NCBI GenBank assembly: GCA_902797695.1
Contig: CADBTW010000005.1
Span: forward strand, 56,488 to 120,487
Direction: 5' to 3'
Origin: an uncultured Sutterellaceae bacterium
GTDB lineage: Bacteria; Pseudomonadota; Gammaproteobacteria; Burkholderiales; Burkholderiaceae_F
Length of the DNA stretch: 64,000 nt
A model generated the notes under the pieces. That model saw only the letters and a program-made list of their open reading frames with translations, was not told where the DNA came from and searched no databases. Each line of letters starts with the position of its first letter. Position 1 is the first letter of the stretch. Both the position numbers and the translations under genes were made by a program. Below are positions 52,691 to 62,343 of the stretch, in pieces.

Positions 52691-53790
52691 CAGTTCTTCC
52701 TCAAATCAATGCACAAATCGTCCCCAATGCGGGAAACCGAATGATAAGACCAGCGCTCGGCCTGCGCGAGCTTTTCATAAGGGCCGAGGTTCCACATGCC
52801 GCGACCGCTCCCGATCAGCATCGGGGACGCATAGACGATGATCTCGTCGACAAGCCCGAGGGCGAGCATCGAGCCATTCAGCTCCGAGCCCGCCTCAAGC
52901 AGGAGGTCGTTCACCTCGCGCCGGCCGAGCTCCCCAACCAAAGCCCTCAGGTCAACGCGCCCGTCGGTTCCGGGGAACTCGACCACTTCGGCTCCGCGGA
53001 GCTCAAGCTCGGAACGGCGGGCCGGGTCCGCCTTGGCGCAGGCAATGAGGCAGCCCTCCTCGCCAATCACCCGGGCTCCGGGCGGCGTCCGGAGCGACGA
53101 ATCGACGACAATGCGGAGAGGCTGGCGGACAGTCGCCGGATCCCGTCCCGGAAGCCTCGCGTTCAGCCGGCAGTCGTCCGAGAGCACCGTTCCGACCCCC
53201 GTCATCACGGCGCCCGCCTCGGAACGAAGCCTGTGGACGTCCGCCCGGGCCGCTTCCGAAGTGATCCACTGGCTCTCCCCGTTCGGGAGGGCGGTTTTCC
53301 CGTCGATCGAAGCCCCGACCTTAAGCGTGACCCAGGGCGTACCGCGGGTCATCCGGGTGAAGAACCCCCGGTTGCTCTCCCAAGCCTCGGGCGCAAGGAC
53401 CCCGCAGGCAGTGGGAATCCCGGCGGCCTCCAGCATGGCGAGTCCCCGTCCCGCGACGCGCGGGTTCGGGTCCTTCATCGCGGCGACGACACGGCCGAGC
53501 CTGTGTTCGATCAGCGCCTTCGCGCAGGGCGGGGTCCGGCCGTAGTGGGAACAGGGCTCGAGCGTCACGTACGCCGTCGCCCCCTCCACGCTCTCGCCGC
53601 GCCGCTCCGCGTCGAGAAGCGCCTCTATTTCCGCGTGATGGCCTCCAGCCTTTTGGGTAAAGCCCTCGGCGATCACGCGGCCGTCCTTCACCATGACGCA
53701 GCCGACCGCGGGGTTCGGGGGCGAAAGCGGACGCCCCTTTGCGGAAAGCTCAAGGGCGATCCTCATGTACTTTTCGTCAAGACTTTCCAT
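52690..53790 (-). CDS. ribD: Bifunctional riboflavin deaminase/reductase RibD
   Basis: RibD does two steps of riboflavin synthesis. The N-terminal deaminase has the zinc motif HHAEIEAL and [11 protein letters not shown]; the C-terminal reductase has [15 protein letters not shown] and [13 protein letters not shown]. The ATG at 53790 ([13 protein letters not shown], 366 residues) has a GGGA site; a longer TTG start would overlap nrdR by 38 bp. It is part of glyA-nrdR-ribD-ribE-ribH-nusB. Confidence 0.96.
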   Translation of the reverse strand: MESLDEKYMRIALELSAKGRPLSPPNPAVGCVMVKDGRVIAEGFTQKAGGHHAEIEALLDAERRGESVEGATAYVTLEPCSHYGRTPPCAKALIEHRLGRVVAAMKDPNPRVAGRGLAMLEAAGIPTACGVLAPEAWESNRGFFTRMTRGTPWVTLKVGASIDGKTALPNGESQWITSEAARADVHRLRSEAGAVMTGVGTVLSDDCRLNARLPGRDPATVRQPLRIVVDSSLRTPPGARVIGEEGCLIACAKADPARRSELELRGAEVVEFPGTDGRVDLRALVGELGRREVNDLLLEAGSELNGSMLALGLVDEIIVYASPMLIGSGRGMWNLGPYEKLAQAERWSYHSVSRIGDDLCIDLRKN

Positions 53791-54256
53791 CTGTCTTCCC
53801 GCCGGCCGGTTCAAGGACTTCCTTCAGGAGTTCGGCAAAAGCCTCAGGCCTCTCGACATTCAGGTATACGGAAGCGAAGCGGATGTAGGCGACCTTGTCA
53901 AGATCCCTAAGCTCGTCGAGGACCATCTGGCCCACCCGGTCGCTCTTCACCTCACGTTCCCCGAGCGCCATCAGGCGCTGCTCGATGCGTCCGACCGCCT
54001 CGTCCACGCGCTCCCTGGAAACGGGGCGCTTCCTGAGAGCAAGGGTCATGGAGGAGCGGAGCTTGTCTCGCACGTAGTCCACGCGGGCCCCGCCCTTCTT
54101 GACGATCGTCGGCATTGCAAGCTCGACCCGCTCGTACGTGGTGAAGCGCTTGCCGCAGTGCGGGCACTTGCGGCGCCGTCGGATGGCAAGCCCCTCTTCA
54201 GAGGAACGGGAGTCAATCACCTGGGTATCAGGACTGTGGCAAAAGGGGCAACGCAT
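53777..54256 (-). CDS. nrdR: Transcriptional repressor NrdR
   Basis: NrdR senses ATP/dATP and represses ribonucleotide reductase genes through NrdR boxes. The 159-residue protein has the N-terminal zinc ribbon [15 protein letters not shown]...[13 protein letters not shown] and an ATP-cone domain ([17 protein letters not shown]). It overlaps ribD by 14 bp. I did not recognise an NrdR box next to any gene in the window. Confidence 0.97.
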   Translation of the reverse strand: MRCPFCHSPDTQVIDSRSSEEGLAIRRRRKCPHCGKRFTTYERVELAMPTIVKKGGARVDYVRDKLRSSMTLALRKRPVSRERVDEAVGRIEQRLMALGEREVKSDRVGQMVLDELRDLDKVAYIRFASVYLNVERPEAFAELLKEVLEPAGGKTDGKS

Positions 54257-54322
54257 GATCTACCTCTGGCTTTTCGGACGATGGCGGGCTCCGTCCTTCC
54301 GATTTCGCGGGAAAACGCTCCC

Positions 54323-54358
54323 CTCCCCAGCTGCCCCGGACAAGCAGGGCAAGGGGAG
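54323..54358 (-). repeat. Hairpin between glyA and nrdR
   Basis: CTCCCC...GCCC pairs with GGGC...GGGGAG around a 10-nt loop, with small internal loops. No T-run follows. It could reduce read-through from glyA into nrdR or act in mRNA processing. Confidence 0.5.
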
Positions 54359-54408
54359 AGCCTGCGCTTCGCGCGGATGCGGCAGGTCGGAAGGCCCGCT
54401 GCTACATC

Positions 54409-55668
54409 CTATCGAGCATAAACCGGGAACGCCTTGGTGAGCTTCGCCACCTCGGCCTTGACGCTCTCAAGCACCGCGGCGTCGTCCGGATGGTCGAGCA
54501 GCTCGACGATCAGGTCCGCCACCTTGCGAACCTCGGCCTCCTTGAAGCCGCGGGTCGTCATGGCGGCGGTGCCGAGGCGGATGCCGGAAGTGACAAAGGG
54601 CTTCTCGGGATCGTGCGGGATCGCGTTCTTGTTGGCCGTCATGTGGCCGGACTCGAGAAGCGCCTGAGCGGCCTTGCCGGTAATGTGCTTCGGACGAAGG
54701 TCGACCAGCATCACGTGGCTCTCGGTGCGCCCGGAGACGATCCGGAGGCCCTTCTTCGTCAGTTCGTCCGCCATGGCGGCGGCGTTCTTCACGACCTGCT
54801 CGCCCCAGACCTTGAACTCGGGCTTCAGGGCTTCGCCGAGGGCAACCGCCTTGGCGGCGATCACGTGCATCAGCGGACCGCCCTGGATGCCGGGGAAGAC
54901 GGCCGAGTTGATCTTCTTCTCGAGCTCCGGACGGCAGAAGATGATGCCGCCGCGCGGGCCGCGAAGCGTCTTGTGGGTCGTCGTCGTCACGATGTCGGCG
55001 TACGGGAACGGGCTGGGATAGGCACCCGCCGCGATGATGCCCGCGTAGTGCGCCATGTCGACCATGAGAAGCGCGCCGACCTTGTGGGCGATTTCGGCGA
55101 AGCGCTTGAAGTCGATCCGGAGCGAGAATGCGGAAGCCCCGGCAATGATGAGCTTCGGCTTGTTCTCGACCGCGAGGCGCTCGATTTCCTCATAGTCGAT
55201 GTCCTCGGCGTCGTTCAGGCCGTAGGGCACGCAGCGGAAGTACTTGCCGGAAAAATTGAGCTTCATGCCGTGGGAAAGATGGCCGCCCGCGTCGAGCGAC
55301 ATTCCCATGAAGCAGTCCCCGGGCTGGAGGAACGCGAACTCGACCGCCATGTTCGCCTGGGCCCCGGAATGGGGCTGGACATTCACCGCCATCTCGACGC
55401 CTGCCGGCTCGCAGAAGAGCTTTTTCGCCCGCTCCTGGGCGATCCGCTCGACGACGTCCACGTTCTCGCAGCCGCCGTAGTAGCGCTTCGCGGGATAGCC
55501 CTCGGCGTACTTGTTCGTCAGCTGGGAGCCCTGGGCCGCCATGACGGCGGGCGAAGTGTAGTTCTCAGAGGCGATCAGCTCGATATAGTCTTCCTGGCGC
55601 TTGTTTTCCGCATCGATGGCAGCCCAGACTTCGGGATCCTGCGCAGCAATGGAAATCTGCTGGTACAT
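54409..55668 (-). CDS. glyA: Serine hydroxymethyltransferase
   Basis: GlyA interconverts serine and glycine and feeds one-carbon units to folate. The 419-residue PLP enzyme starts [15 protein letters not shown], with GAGGA 8 bp upstream. It has [15 protein letters not shown], the PLP lysine in [14 protein letters not shown] and a normal C-terminus. It leads the glyA-nrdR-rib run. The leader has a TATAAT box and a hairpin/U-tract (separate entries). Confidence 0.98.
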   Translation of the reverse strand: MYQQISIAAQDPEVWAAIDAENKRQEDYIELIASENYTSPAVMAAQGSQLTNKYAEGYPAKRYYGGCENVDVVERIAQERAKKLFCEPAGVEMAVNVQPHSGAQANMAVEFAFLQPGDCFMGMSLDAGGHLSHGMKLNFSGKYFRCVPYGLNDAEDIDYEEIERLAVENKPKLIIAGASAFSLRIDFKRFAEIAHKVGALLMVDMAHYAGIIAAGAYPSPFPYADIVTTTTHKTLRGPRGGIIFCRPELEKKINSAVFPGIQGGPLMHVIAAKAVALGEALKPEFKVWGEQVVKNAAAMADELTKKGLRIVSGRTESHVMLVDLRPKHITGKAAQALLESGHMTANKNAIPHDPEKPFVTSGIRLGTAAMTTRGFKEAEVRKVADLIVELLDHPDDAAVLESVKAEVAKLTKAFPVYAR

Positions 55669-55687
55669 AGGCAAATCCTCGTTAATT

Positions 55688-55716
55688 AAAAATAAGTTCC
55701 TCCCGGTGCCGGGAGG
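55688..55716 (-). promoter_or_regulatory. Hairpin with U-rich tail in the glyA leader
   Basis: CCTCCCGG-CA-CCGGGAGG (55699-55716) is followed on the minus strand by AACTTATTTTTAA. It could be the terminator of the upstream tyrS-dtd transcript, or an attenuator of glyA, since a TATAAT box lies ahead of it. A second CTCCCGG copy just upstream could pair instead. Confidence 0.55.
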
Positions 55717-55745
55717 GAGGCGCCGGGAGCCATGAGTGTGTTGGG

Positions 55746-55751
55746 ATTATA
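55746..55751 (-). promoter_or_regulatory. Probable -10 box of the glyA promoter
   Basis: A perfect TATAAT on the minus strand, about 78 bp upstream of the glyA start. The -35 region is weak (TTCC-rich), so the element is likely but not certain. Confidence 0.5.
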
Positions 55752-55790
55752 CGAAAGGAACCAGTAGTGGAAGGAACTCCCGCCCCACCT

Positions 55791-56234
55791 CTAGGAAGGC
55801 AGGCGGAGCCAGATCGTCACGGGCCCGTCGTTCACGAGGGAGACCTGCATCGACGCCCCGAAGCGGCCGGTTTCCGCGGGGACGCCTTCCGCGCGGAGCG
55901 CCTCGACGAACTCCTCGTAGAGCTTCCGGCCCTCGTCCGGTGCCGCCGCACCCGTGAAGCTCGGGCGGTTCCCGGAACGGGTGTCGGCGGCGAGCGTGAA
56001 CTGGGAAACGACGAGGGCGCTTCCCTCGACGTCCTTCACGCTGAGGTTCATCTTTCCCCCGTCATCCTGGAAAATCCGAAGCCTCGCAGTCTTCCGGGCG
56101 AGCTTCTGCACGAGTTCGGAGGTATCCCCCTGCTCCGCACAGAAAAGCACGAGGAGCCCCCGGCCGCAATGGCCGAGAAGCTCCCCTTCCGAGCGGACTT
56201 CTGCCCCTGTAACGCGCTGCAGGAGTGCGATCAT
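55791..56234 (-). CDS. dtd: D-aminoacyl-tRNA deacylase
   Basis: Dtd removes D-amino acids (and glycine from tRNA-Ala) from tRNA. The 147-residue protein has the MIALLQRVTGAEV start, the VVSQFTLAADTRSGNRPSF segment and a GASMQVSLVNDGPVTIWL end that carries the Gly-Pro-like site region. It starts 13 bp after tyrS on the same strand, so the two are likely co-transcribed. Confidence 0.96.
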   Translation of the reverse strand: MIALLQRVTGAEVRSEGELLGHCGRGLLVLFCAEQGDTSELVQKLARKTARLRIFQDDGGKMNLSVKDVEGSALVVSQFTLAADTRSGNRPSFTGAAAPDEGRKLYEEFVEALRAEGVPAETGRFGASMQVSLVNDGPVTIWLRLPS

Positions 56235-56247
56235 CGGAGGCCTGTCC

Positions 56248-57513
56248 CTACTTGACGGTGACGCGCGCCCACTTGCGCTTGCCGACCTGGACGATGAAGC
56301 GCATGCCGGAGGTGATCTTCACCTTGCGGTCCGTTACCTTGTCGCCCCCGATCCGGACGCCACCCTGGTCGATGTTGCGGTTCCCCTCCGAAGCGCTCGC
56401 GACGAGGCCCGCCTCCTTGAGGAGCTTGCCGAGGGCGATGGTGCCGCCTTCAGCCGTCACCGTGACCTCCGGGATCTCGTCAGGCATCTCGCCGGACTTG
56501 AACCTGCGGTTGAATTCCTCTTCCGCGGCCTCGGCCTCCGCCTGGGAGTGGAACCTCGCAACGATTTCCTTCGCGAGCGAAGCCTTCGCGTCGCGCGGAT
56601 TCATGCGGTTCTCCGTGCAGTCCGCCTTGATGCGGGCGATTTCCTCATTGCTCCTCAGGGAAAGCAGGTCGTACCAGTTCCACATCAGGTCATCGGAAAT
56701 CGACATCACCTTGCCGAACATGCTGCCCGCGTCTTCCGTGATGCCGATGTAGTTGTGCTTCGACTTGCTCATCTTGTTCACGCCGTCCAGGCCAACGAGC
56801 AGCGGCATTGTGAGGATGCACTGGGGCTCCTGCCCGTACTGGCGCTGGAGCTCGCGCCCGACGATCAGGTTGAAGCGTTGGTCGGAGCCTCCAAGCTCGA
56901 TGTCAGCGTGCAGCGCGACCGAGTCGTAGCCCTGCATGAGCGGATAGAGCAGCTCGTGCATCGCGATCGGAAGGTTCTGGCTGAAACGCTTCTGGAAATC
57001 GTCGCGCTCAAGCAGCCGGGCTAGGGTGTAGCGGCTAGCGAGCTGGATAAGGCCGACCGTGCCAAGGGCGTTGGACCACTCCGAGTTGTACCGGACCTCC
57101 GTCTTCTCCGGGTCGAGCACGTGTCCGGCCTGGTCGAGATAGGTCTTCGCGTTCTCCTTGATCTGCTCGAAGGAGAGCGGCGGACGGGTCACGTTGCGAC
57201 CGGAGGGGTCGCCGATGGACGCCGTGAAGTCGCCGACGAGGAAAATCACGGTGTGCCCGAGATCCTGGAGCTGCCGGAGCTTGTTCAGCACAACGGTGTG
57301 GCCGAGATGAATGTCAGGCGCCGTCGGGTCAAGCCCAAGCTTGCAGCGAAGGGGCGTCCCCGTCTCACGTGACCGCGCGAGCTTCTGCAGAAGCTCATCC
57401 TCGATCAGAAGAGTGTCCGCGCCGCGCTTGATCAATGCGAGGGCGTCACGGTCCTCCTGAGTCACGGTGTATTTCTTCTGCTCAGTCTCTTTCTTTTCTT
57501 CAGCCATCGGCAT
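56248..57513 (-). CDS. tyrS: Tyrosyl-tRNA synthetase
   Basis: TyrS charges tRNA-Tyr (class I). About 421 residues; the HIGH-like motif is [10 protein letters not shown], the KMSKS motif is KMSKSKHN, and a C-terminal S4 RNA-binding domain is seen ([18 protein letters not shown]). The start may be the ATG at 57513 (MPMAEEK) or that at 57507, which has better ribosome-site spacing. It is divergent from the M23 peptidase gene. Confidence 0.97.
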   Translation of the reverse strand: MPMAEEKKETEQKKYTVTQEDRDALALIKRGADTLLIEDELLQKLARSRETGTPLRCKLGLDPTAPDIHLGHTVVLNKLRQLQDLGHTVIFLVGDFTASIGDPSGRNVTRPPLSFEQIKENAKTYLDQAGHVLDPEKTEVRYNSEWSNALGTVGLIQLASRYTLARLLERDDFQKRFSQNLPIAMHELLYPLMQGYDSVALHADIELGGSDQRFNLIVGRELQRQYGQEPQCILTMPLLVGLDGVNKMSKSKHNYIGITEDAGSMFGKVMSISDDLMWNWYDLLSLRSNEEIARIKADCTENRMNPRDAKASLAKEIVARFHSQAEAEAAEEEFNRRFKSGEMPDEIPEVTVTAEGGTIALGKLLKEAGLVASASEGNRNIDQGGVRIGGDKVTDRKVKITSGMRFIVQVGKRKWARVTVK

Positions 57514-57649
57514 GTCCAAGAATTATGCGGGCCAGTCCCTTTCCTCGAGGGGCCGGCAGATTTAGTGGAAACAAGTGGAGATTATCGTACAGGAAAATTG
57601 AAAGAAATATTTACAGCGCTTCCCTGTGGCCAGGAAATGGTATTCCACC

Positions 57650-57658
57650 TGTTATACT
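57650..57658 (+). promoter_or_regulatory. Extended -10 promoter ahead of the M23 peptidase gene
   Basis: TG-T-TATACT is an extended -10 element with no strong -35 box. It lies about 120 bp before the preferred start codon at 57778. Confidence 0.5.
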
Positions 57659-57777
57659 AGGGCATTGAAAAAAGCACCATCTCCTCCGAATCCAGATTCA
57701 TGCTGCTCCATTCTTTCCTCGCCGATAAGCTTTTTCGGCTGAGAGAAGGTGCGGCCTCGTTTTGCCAAAGGGCCAGT

Positions 57778-59139
57778 ATGCGGCTTCGCTCGAAGCCCAT
57801 GACCCGGGGCCAGATTGCTGTGGCCGCTGCCGCAGCCCTGCTGCCGCTTTCCGCGGCGCTCGCGACCCTCACCACGACGGGACTCACCTCCGCTCAGCAG
57901 GAAAAGGCCTCCGCTGCCGTTTCCGCCGCCGCGTCACCGCGCAGCGCATCAACGGTAGCCAACCCCTCGGAAACAACGGCCTCGCTGCTCGCGAGGCTGG
58001 GGATCAACGACCCGGAGCTTGAGAAATTCATCTATTCGAACGCCGACGCCTCGGCCTTCGCCATTCCCCGGAGGGGAAGCCTTGTCGAGGCCTCGGTTTC
58101 CCCGGACGGTCGCGCGGATTCCATCTCGATCTATTCGGACGGCAAGGGCGGCAGGAACCTGAAGACCACCATTTCGAGGAATGGCGGGGCGCTCTCCGCA
58201 GCCTCCGCTCCCTTTGAGTGGGAAAAGCGCGCGTCAATGGCTGCCGTGAAGGTCGGAAAGTCATTCGCGGCGGACGCCGCGGCGGCCGGAATTCCCGAAT
58301 CGGTCATCCGGAGCGCGTCGCAGGTCTCCTACCGCGACAAGCCCCTCCTCGACAAGGCCGGGAAGGGCGACACGGTTTCCGTCATCTTCGACAACCACTA
58401 CCTTGACGGACGGTTCGTCAGCAACGGCCGCCTCCTCGGCGTTTCGCTTGAGCACGGATCGGAAACCGTGAGGCTCTACTGGTTCAAGGACGGGACCGCT
58501 GACGGGGGGTTCTACCTCGCGAACGGCGACACGACCGGACAAAGCTTCCTGCGCTACCCGCTCAACGCCTTCAAGCTTACGTCACGGTTCTCCTACGGGC
58601 GACGCCATCCGGTTCTCGGACGGGTCCGTCCGCACAAGGGCATCGATCTCTCGGCACCGACCGGCACGCCGGTCCACGCCGTGTCCGACGGAGTCGTAAC
58701 GGCCGCCGACAGGTCCCTCAGCGGATACGGCAACCACGTCGACATCCAGCACGGCGGCAACATCGTCTCCCGGTACGCGCACCTCTCCGGTTATGCGAAG
58801 GGAATTCGCCCTGGTGTTCCCGTCGTAAAGGGCCAGCTGATCGGCTACTGCGGATCCTCAGGCATTGCCACGGGCCCCCATGTCCACTACGAGATCCTCC
58901 GGAACGGCAGTCAGGTAGATCCCCTCGCGGCCGGCCTTCCGATGGATTCCCGGCTGTCGCCTGACTATTACGCGGCAGGCCGCAGACGGGTAGCCGGACT
59001 GGAGAAGGACTTCCAGAAGCTCGGCTCGCTGCGGGCGGCCGCTGGCGGAAAGACCATTCCCGTGATGGACGCGCCCGGCAAGGCTGGCGCGGTCGCCTCA
59101 TCCGGCGCCCGGTCCTCTTCGGGCGCGAAAAACGGCTAG
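57778..59139 (+). CDS. M23 family peptidoglycan metallopeptidase (MepM/YebA-like)
   Basis: This is a periplasmic zinc endopeptidase for peptidoglycan remodelling, or an amidase-activating homologue. The N-terminal hydrophobic segment (IAVAAAAALLPLSAALATL) is a membrane anchor or signal. A long middle domain follows. The M23 domain carries the metal ligands in HKGIDLSAPTG and GPHVHYEILRNG, so it looks active. The ATG at 57778 has an AAAGGG site; a start at 57700 would add 26 residues. The position next to tyrS and anmK is typical of Burkholderiales. Confidence 0.9.
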   Translation: MRLRSKPMTRGQIAVAAAAALLPLSAALATLTTTGLTSAQQEKASAAVSAAASPRSASTVANPSETTASLLARLGINDPELEKFIYSNADASAFAIPRRGSLVEASVSPDGRADSISIYSDGKGGRNLKTTISRNGGALSAASAPFEWEKRASMAAVKVGKSFAADAAAAGIPESVIRSASQVSYRDKPLLDKAGKGDTVSVIFDNHYLDGRFVSNGRLLGVSLEHGSETVRLYWFKDGTADGGFYLANGDTTGQSFLRYPLNAFKLTSRFSYGRRHPVLGRVRPHKGIDLSAPTGTPVHAVSDGVVTAADRSLSGYGNHVDIQHGGNIVSRYAHLSGYAKGIRPGVPVVKGQLIGYCGSSGIATGPHVHYEILRNGSQVDPLAAGLPMDSRLSPDYYAAGRRRVAGLEKDFQKLGSLRAAAGGKTIPVMDAPGKAGAVASSGARSSSGAKNG

Positions 59140-59235
59140 CGGCCACGCGGCAGGCTCTTCCGGCAAATTCGGTTTGCTTCCGGGCAGGCGGGGAAGGACT
59201 CCCCGCCTGCCCTTTTCCTTCAGGAATCCCTTCCC

Positions 59236-60363
59236 ATGCCCAGCACTGAACCCTTCATCTGCATCGGCCTGATGTCCGGCACCAGCATGGACGGCGTCGA
59301 CGCAATCGCCGCAGACTTTTCCCAAGGCACTCCCGTTTTCCGTGGAAGGGCCCACGAGCCGTTCCCCGGGGAACTTCGGCAAGAGCTCCTCAGCCTCTGC
59401 AGGCCGGGGGAGAACGAACTGGAACGCGCGGGAGCCGCTTCCCAGGAACTCGCCCGGTGCTACGCGCGGGCCGTGAAGTCCCTCCTCGCCGCGGCCCGGA
59501 TTCCGGCCTCCGAAGTAAAGGCGCTTGGCGCCCACGGGCAAACCGTCCGCCACTGCCCGGACCGGCACTTCTCCATCCAGCTGAACAGCCCTGCCCTGCT
59601 CGCCGAGCTGACCGGCATAGACGTGATCGCTGACTTCAGGAACGCGGACCTTGCCGCAGGGGGAGAAGGCGCGCCGCTCGTTCCCGCCTTCCACGAGAGG
59701 ATCTTCCGCAGCAGCCGCTTCCGCGTAATCGTGAACATCGGCGGCATCGCGAACCTCACGATCCTCCCCCCAACGGGGTCTGGCGAGGCCTCGGGCTTTG
59801 ACTGCGGTCCGGGAAACATCCTGATGGACTCCTGGTGCAACCAGAGAACCGGAAGGCTTTTCGACGAGGACGGGGCCTGGGCCCGAAGCGGCTCCCCCAT
59901 CCCGGATCTCCTCGACGCAATGCTCTCGGAGCCGTTCTTCAGCCTTCCGCCGCCGAAAAGCACCGGACGGGAGCTCTTCAACGCCGAGTGGCTGAAGGAC
60001 CGGGTCGGCAGCCTCGGCGGACGGCTCATGCGGGGCCGCGACATACAGGCGACGCTCCTGCAGCTGACTGCCCGGGGAATCGCGGACGCGATCATCCGCT
60101 ACGCGCCCGCCGCGGAGGAGGTGTACCTGTGCGGGGGCGGAGCCCTGAACGGGGCGCTGAGGAGCGCCGTTTCGGCTCTTCTTCCCGCGCAGAAGGTCGA
60201 CACGACGGAATCGCTGGGCGTGAAGCCGATGGACGTCGAAGGGCTTGCCTTCGCCTGGCTCGCGTATGCGTGGCTGAACCGCGAGCCGGCGAACTGCCCC
60301 GCCGTCACAGGGGCAAGCGGCCCGAGAATCCTCGGGGCGCTCTATCCAGCCCACAGGAAATGA
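59236..60363 (+). CDS. anmK: Anhydro-N-acetylmuramic acid kinase
   Basis: AnmK cleaves and phosphorylates anhydro-MurNAc to MurNAc-6-phosphate, downstream of AmpD in wall recycling. The 375-residue protein has the start GLMSGTSMDGVDAI, the AHGQTVRHCP loop, VNIGGIANLT and DCGPGNILMDSW, all conserved. An AGGA site lies 10 bp ahead. It converges on erpA with a hairpin terminator between. Confidence 0.97.
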   Translation: MPSTEPFICIGLMSGTSMDGVDAIAADFSQGTPVFRGRAHEPFPGELRQELLSLCRPGENELERAGAASQELARCYARAVKSLLAAARIPASEVKALGAHGQTVRHCPDRHFSIQLNSPALLAELTGIDVIADFRNADLAAGGEGAPLVPAFHERIFRSSRFRVIVNIGGIANLTILPPTGSGEASGFDCGPGNILMDSWCNQRTGRLFDEDGAWARSGSPIPDLLDAMLSEPFFSLPPPKSTGRELFNAEWLKDRVGSLGGRLMRGRDIQATLLQLTARGIADAIIRYAPAAEEVYLCGGGALNGALRSAVSALLPAQKVDTTESLGVKPMDVEGLAFAWLAYAWLNREPANCPAVTGASGPRILGALYPAHRK

Positions 60364-60411
60364 AGAAAGCCGGCGGAACCCCATCCCGCGAGGGATGGAT
60401 ACCGCCGGCCT
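60363..60411 (-). terminator. Terminator of erpA, between anmK and erpA
   Basis: GCCGGCGG pairs with CCGCCGGC, and an inner CCATCCC/GGGATGG stem extends it. On the minus strand TTTCTTC follows, so it serves erpA best; it may also end anmK. Confidence 0.78.
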
Positions 60412-60481
60412 TCACGCCCCTTCCGCCCAGGCACCGCGGGAGTTCCCGCGCAACGCCAGGACGCCGGAAGCCCTGTGTCTG

Positions 60482-60886
60482 TCAGACGTTGAACGAAGAC
60501 CCGCAGCCGCAGGTCGTCGTCGCGTTCGGGTTCTTGATCACGAACTGCTTCCCGTCCAGGTCGTCCTTGAAGTCAACGGAAGCGCCGACGAGGTACTGGT
60601 AGCTCATCGAGTCGACGAGGAACGTCACCCCGTCCTTCACAATGCGGGTGTCGTCATCCTCGGCCTTCTCCACGAATTCAAAGCCGTACTGGAAGCCGGC
60701 ACAGCCGCCGCCCTGGACGAAGATCCGAAGCATCAGGTTCACGTCGGGGTTCTTCTGCTTCTCCTCGGCGAGAAGCCCCTTCACCGCCTCCACGGCGGCG
60801 TCGCTGAACTGGATCGGATCCGGCAGCGAGCCGAAATCCGGGACCTGTTCCTCTGTATTCTGCGCAGCAGTCATTTCCTCAGCCAT
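60482..60886 (-). CDS. erpA: A-type iron-sulfur cluster carrier ErpA
   Basis: ErpA delivers Fe-S clusters to apo-enzymes, including isoprenoid synthesis enzymes. The 134-residue protein starts [14 protein letters not shown] and has the three cluster cysteines C62 ([11 protein letters not shown]), C126 and C128 (TTCGCGSSF). The longer upstream frame is arginine-rich and rejected. The rpsI stop lies about 330 bp away, so erpA has its own start region. Confidence 0.96.
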   Translation of the reverse strand: MAEEMTAAQNTEEQVPDFGSLPDPIQFSDAAVEAVKGLLAEEKQKNPDVNLMLRIFVQGGGCAGFQYGFEFVEKAEDDDTRIVKDGVTFLVDSMSYQYLVGASVDFKDDLDGKQFVIKNPNATTTCGCGSSFNV

Positions 60887-61219
60887 CTTTAAGTTTTTCC
60901 TGTTCTCGACGCTCGTCAGGCACCCGAAGGAGCGCACTCCCGCTCCGGACCGGGGAGCCCCTTCCCGAAGCCGTCTTCTCCGCCGGCGCATCTCCGGCCA
61001 CCTGCCCCGCATAGCGGAACAAACGGGGAAGACCTGACTCCGGGACCATCGAATCCAACAAGCAGAGCGGAATGATATCAGTTCTTCCGCCGTCGCATGA
61101 GGCCTGTTTTCGGGTCAAAAAAAACGCACCGCTCGGTGCGTTTCCTGAAGGGAAGAAGGACCCCGCCGGAACGGCGGGCCTTCTCCTTCCTGGCAAAGCA
61201 GGAATTCTCCGCTGGCGGA
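60887..61219. other. Gene-free region between erpA and rpsI
   Basis: About 333 bp upstream of erpA and downstream of rpsI (both minus strand). An AAAAAAACGCACCGCTCGGTGCGTTTCC hairpin near 61118-61145 has a T-run on the minus strand after it and probably ends the rplM-rpsI transcript. The erpA promoter must also lie here but was not pinned down. No protein gene is seen. Confidence 0.6.
61118..61144 (-). terminator. Terminator of rplM-rpsI
   Basis: AACGCACC-gctc-GGTGCGTT forms a perfect hairpin. On the minus strand it is followed by TTTTTT. It lies about 75 bp after rpsI. Confidence 0.85.
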
Positions 61220-61612
61220 TTAGCGCTTGGAGAACTGCTTCGCGCGGCGGGCCTTGCGAAGGCCGACTTTCTTACGCTCGACCTCGCGGGCGTCGCGGGT
61301 AACGAGTCCGGCCTTGGAAAGAACGGGCTTGAGGGCGGCGTCGTAGTCGATCAGGGCGCGGGTGATGCCGTGGCGAACAGCGCCGGACTGGCCGGTCTCA
61401 CCGCCGCCGCGCACATTCACCATCACGTCGAACGCCTCGTTGTTCTCGGTGAGAACGAGCGGCTGGCGGGCGACCATGATGCTGGTCTCGCGGTGGAAGT
61501 ATTCGTCAATCGGACGACCGTTGATGACGATCTTGCCGGAACCCTTCTTGATGAAAACACGGGCCACGGAGCTCTTGCGGCGGCCGGTGCCGTAGTTGTA
61601 ATTACCGATCAT
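61220..61612 (-). CDS. rpsI: 30S ribosomal protein S9
   Basis: S9 (130 residues) contacts P-site tRNA through its C-terminal KR tail (RRAKQFSKR). The ATG at 61612 ([15 protein letters not shown]) has GAGG 7 bp upstream and the N-terminus usual in Burkholderiales. It follows rplM by 9 bp in the conserved rplM-rpsI operon. Confidence 0.99.
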   Translation of the reverse strand: MIGNYNYGTGRRKSSVARVFIKKGSGKIVINGRPIDEYFHRETSIMVARQPLVLTENNEAFDVMVNVRGGGETGQSGAVRHGITRALIDYDAALKPVLSKAGLVTRDAREVERKKVGLRKARRAKQFSKR

Positions 61613-61621
61613 CATTCAACC

Positions 61622-62050
61622 TCAGATATCGAGAACCTTGGGCTGCTGCGCAGTATGCGGATGCTTGTCGCCGGCATAGACATGCAGCTTCTTGATCATG
61701 GCGTAGCCGAGCGGGCCGTGGGGAAGCATGCCCTTCACAGCCTTTTCGAGAGCGCGGCCGGGGTGCTTCTCCTGCATCTGACGGAAGGTCGTGTCATAGA
61801 TGCCGCCCGGGATCATGGTGTGGCGGAAGTAGTGCTTCTTCTCTTCCTTGCCGCCAGTCACGACGAGCTTGTCAGCGTTGATGACGACGATGTAGTCGCC
61901 CGTGTCAACGTGGGGCGTGTACTCGGGCTTGTGCTTGCCGCGCAAGCGCAGCGCGATTTCGCTGGCGAGACGGCCGAGCACCTTGCCGGTGGCATCAACC
62001 ACGTACCAGTCGCGCTTAACCTCAGCCGGCTTTGCCGAGAAGGTCTTCAT
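61622..62050 (-). CDS. rplM: 50S ribosomal protein L13
   Basis: L13 (142 residues) is an early assembly protein. It has the start [20 protein letters not shown], the core [12 protein letters not shown] and the [11 protein letters not shown]-like segment ([15 protein letters not shown]). AGGTGA lies 8 bp before the ATG. The leader is about 200 nt long and holds a hairpin and a U-rich tract, which suggests regulation. Confidence 0.99.
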   Translation of the reverse strand: MKTFSAKPAEVKRDWYVVDATGKVLGRLASEIALRLRGKHKPEYTPHVDTGDYIVVINADKLVVTGGKEEKKHYFRHTMIPGGIYDTTFRQMQEKHPGRALEKAVKGMLPHGPLGYAMIKKLHVYAGDKHPHTAQQPKVLDI

Positions 62051-62343
62051 TTGCGATTCACCTATTATCTGGATCAGCCGCAGCATGGCGTCTGCGCTGA
62101 TATAAAAATAAATTCGGTCGCGAGGGAACGTCCCCGCAGCGGCCTTTTCCTGCCTTCGGCCCTCCCTCGGGAGAAAGCCTCCGGCGACATCAACTGCCGG
62201 CCCGACCGGGCAAGTGGAATTGGGGCAAGCACACAGTCATTGGACAGTCAAGACATTTATTCTACAATAAACTCATGTCTTTTGTCCACTTCTCCTGAAT
62301 ACCGCCCGCCAAGATGCTCGCGCGGCCGGGGCGCAGGGAAGGC
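62051..62343. other. rplM leader and gap to the repeat-rich gene
   Basis: This 293-bp stretch has no gene. On the minus strand it includes a promoter near 62259-62288, an imperfect GC-rich hairpin at 62120-62137 and a following TTTATTTTTATA tract (62101-62112). The 3' end of the upstream repeat-rich gene also lies next to it. Confidence 0.6.
62259..62288 (-). promoter_or_regulatory. Probable promoter of rplM-rpsI
   Basis: On the minus strand TGGACA (62283-62288), an 18-bp spacer and TAGAAT (62259-62264) lie about 210 bp before rplM. The fit is good but not perfect. Confidence 0.55.
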
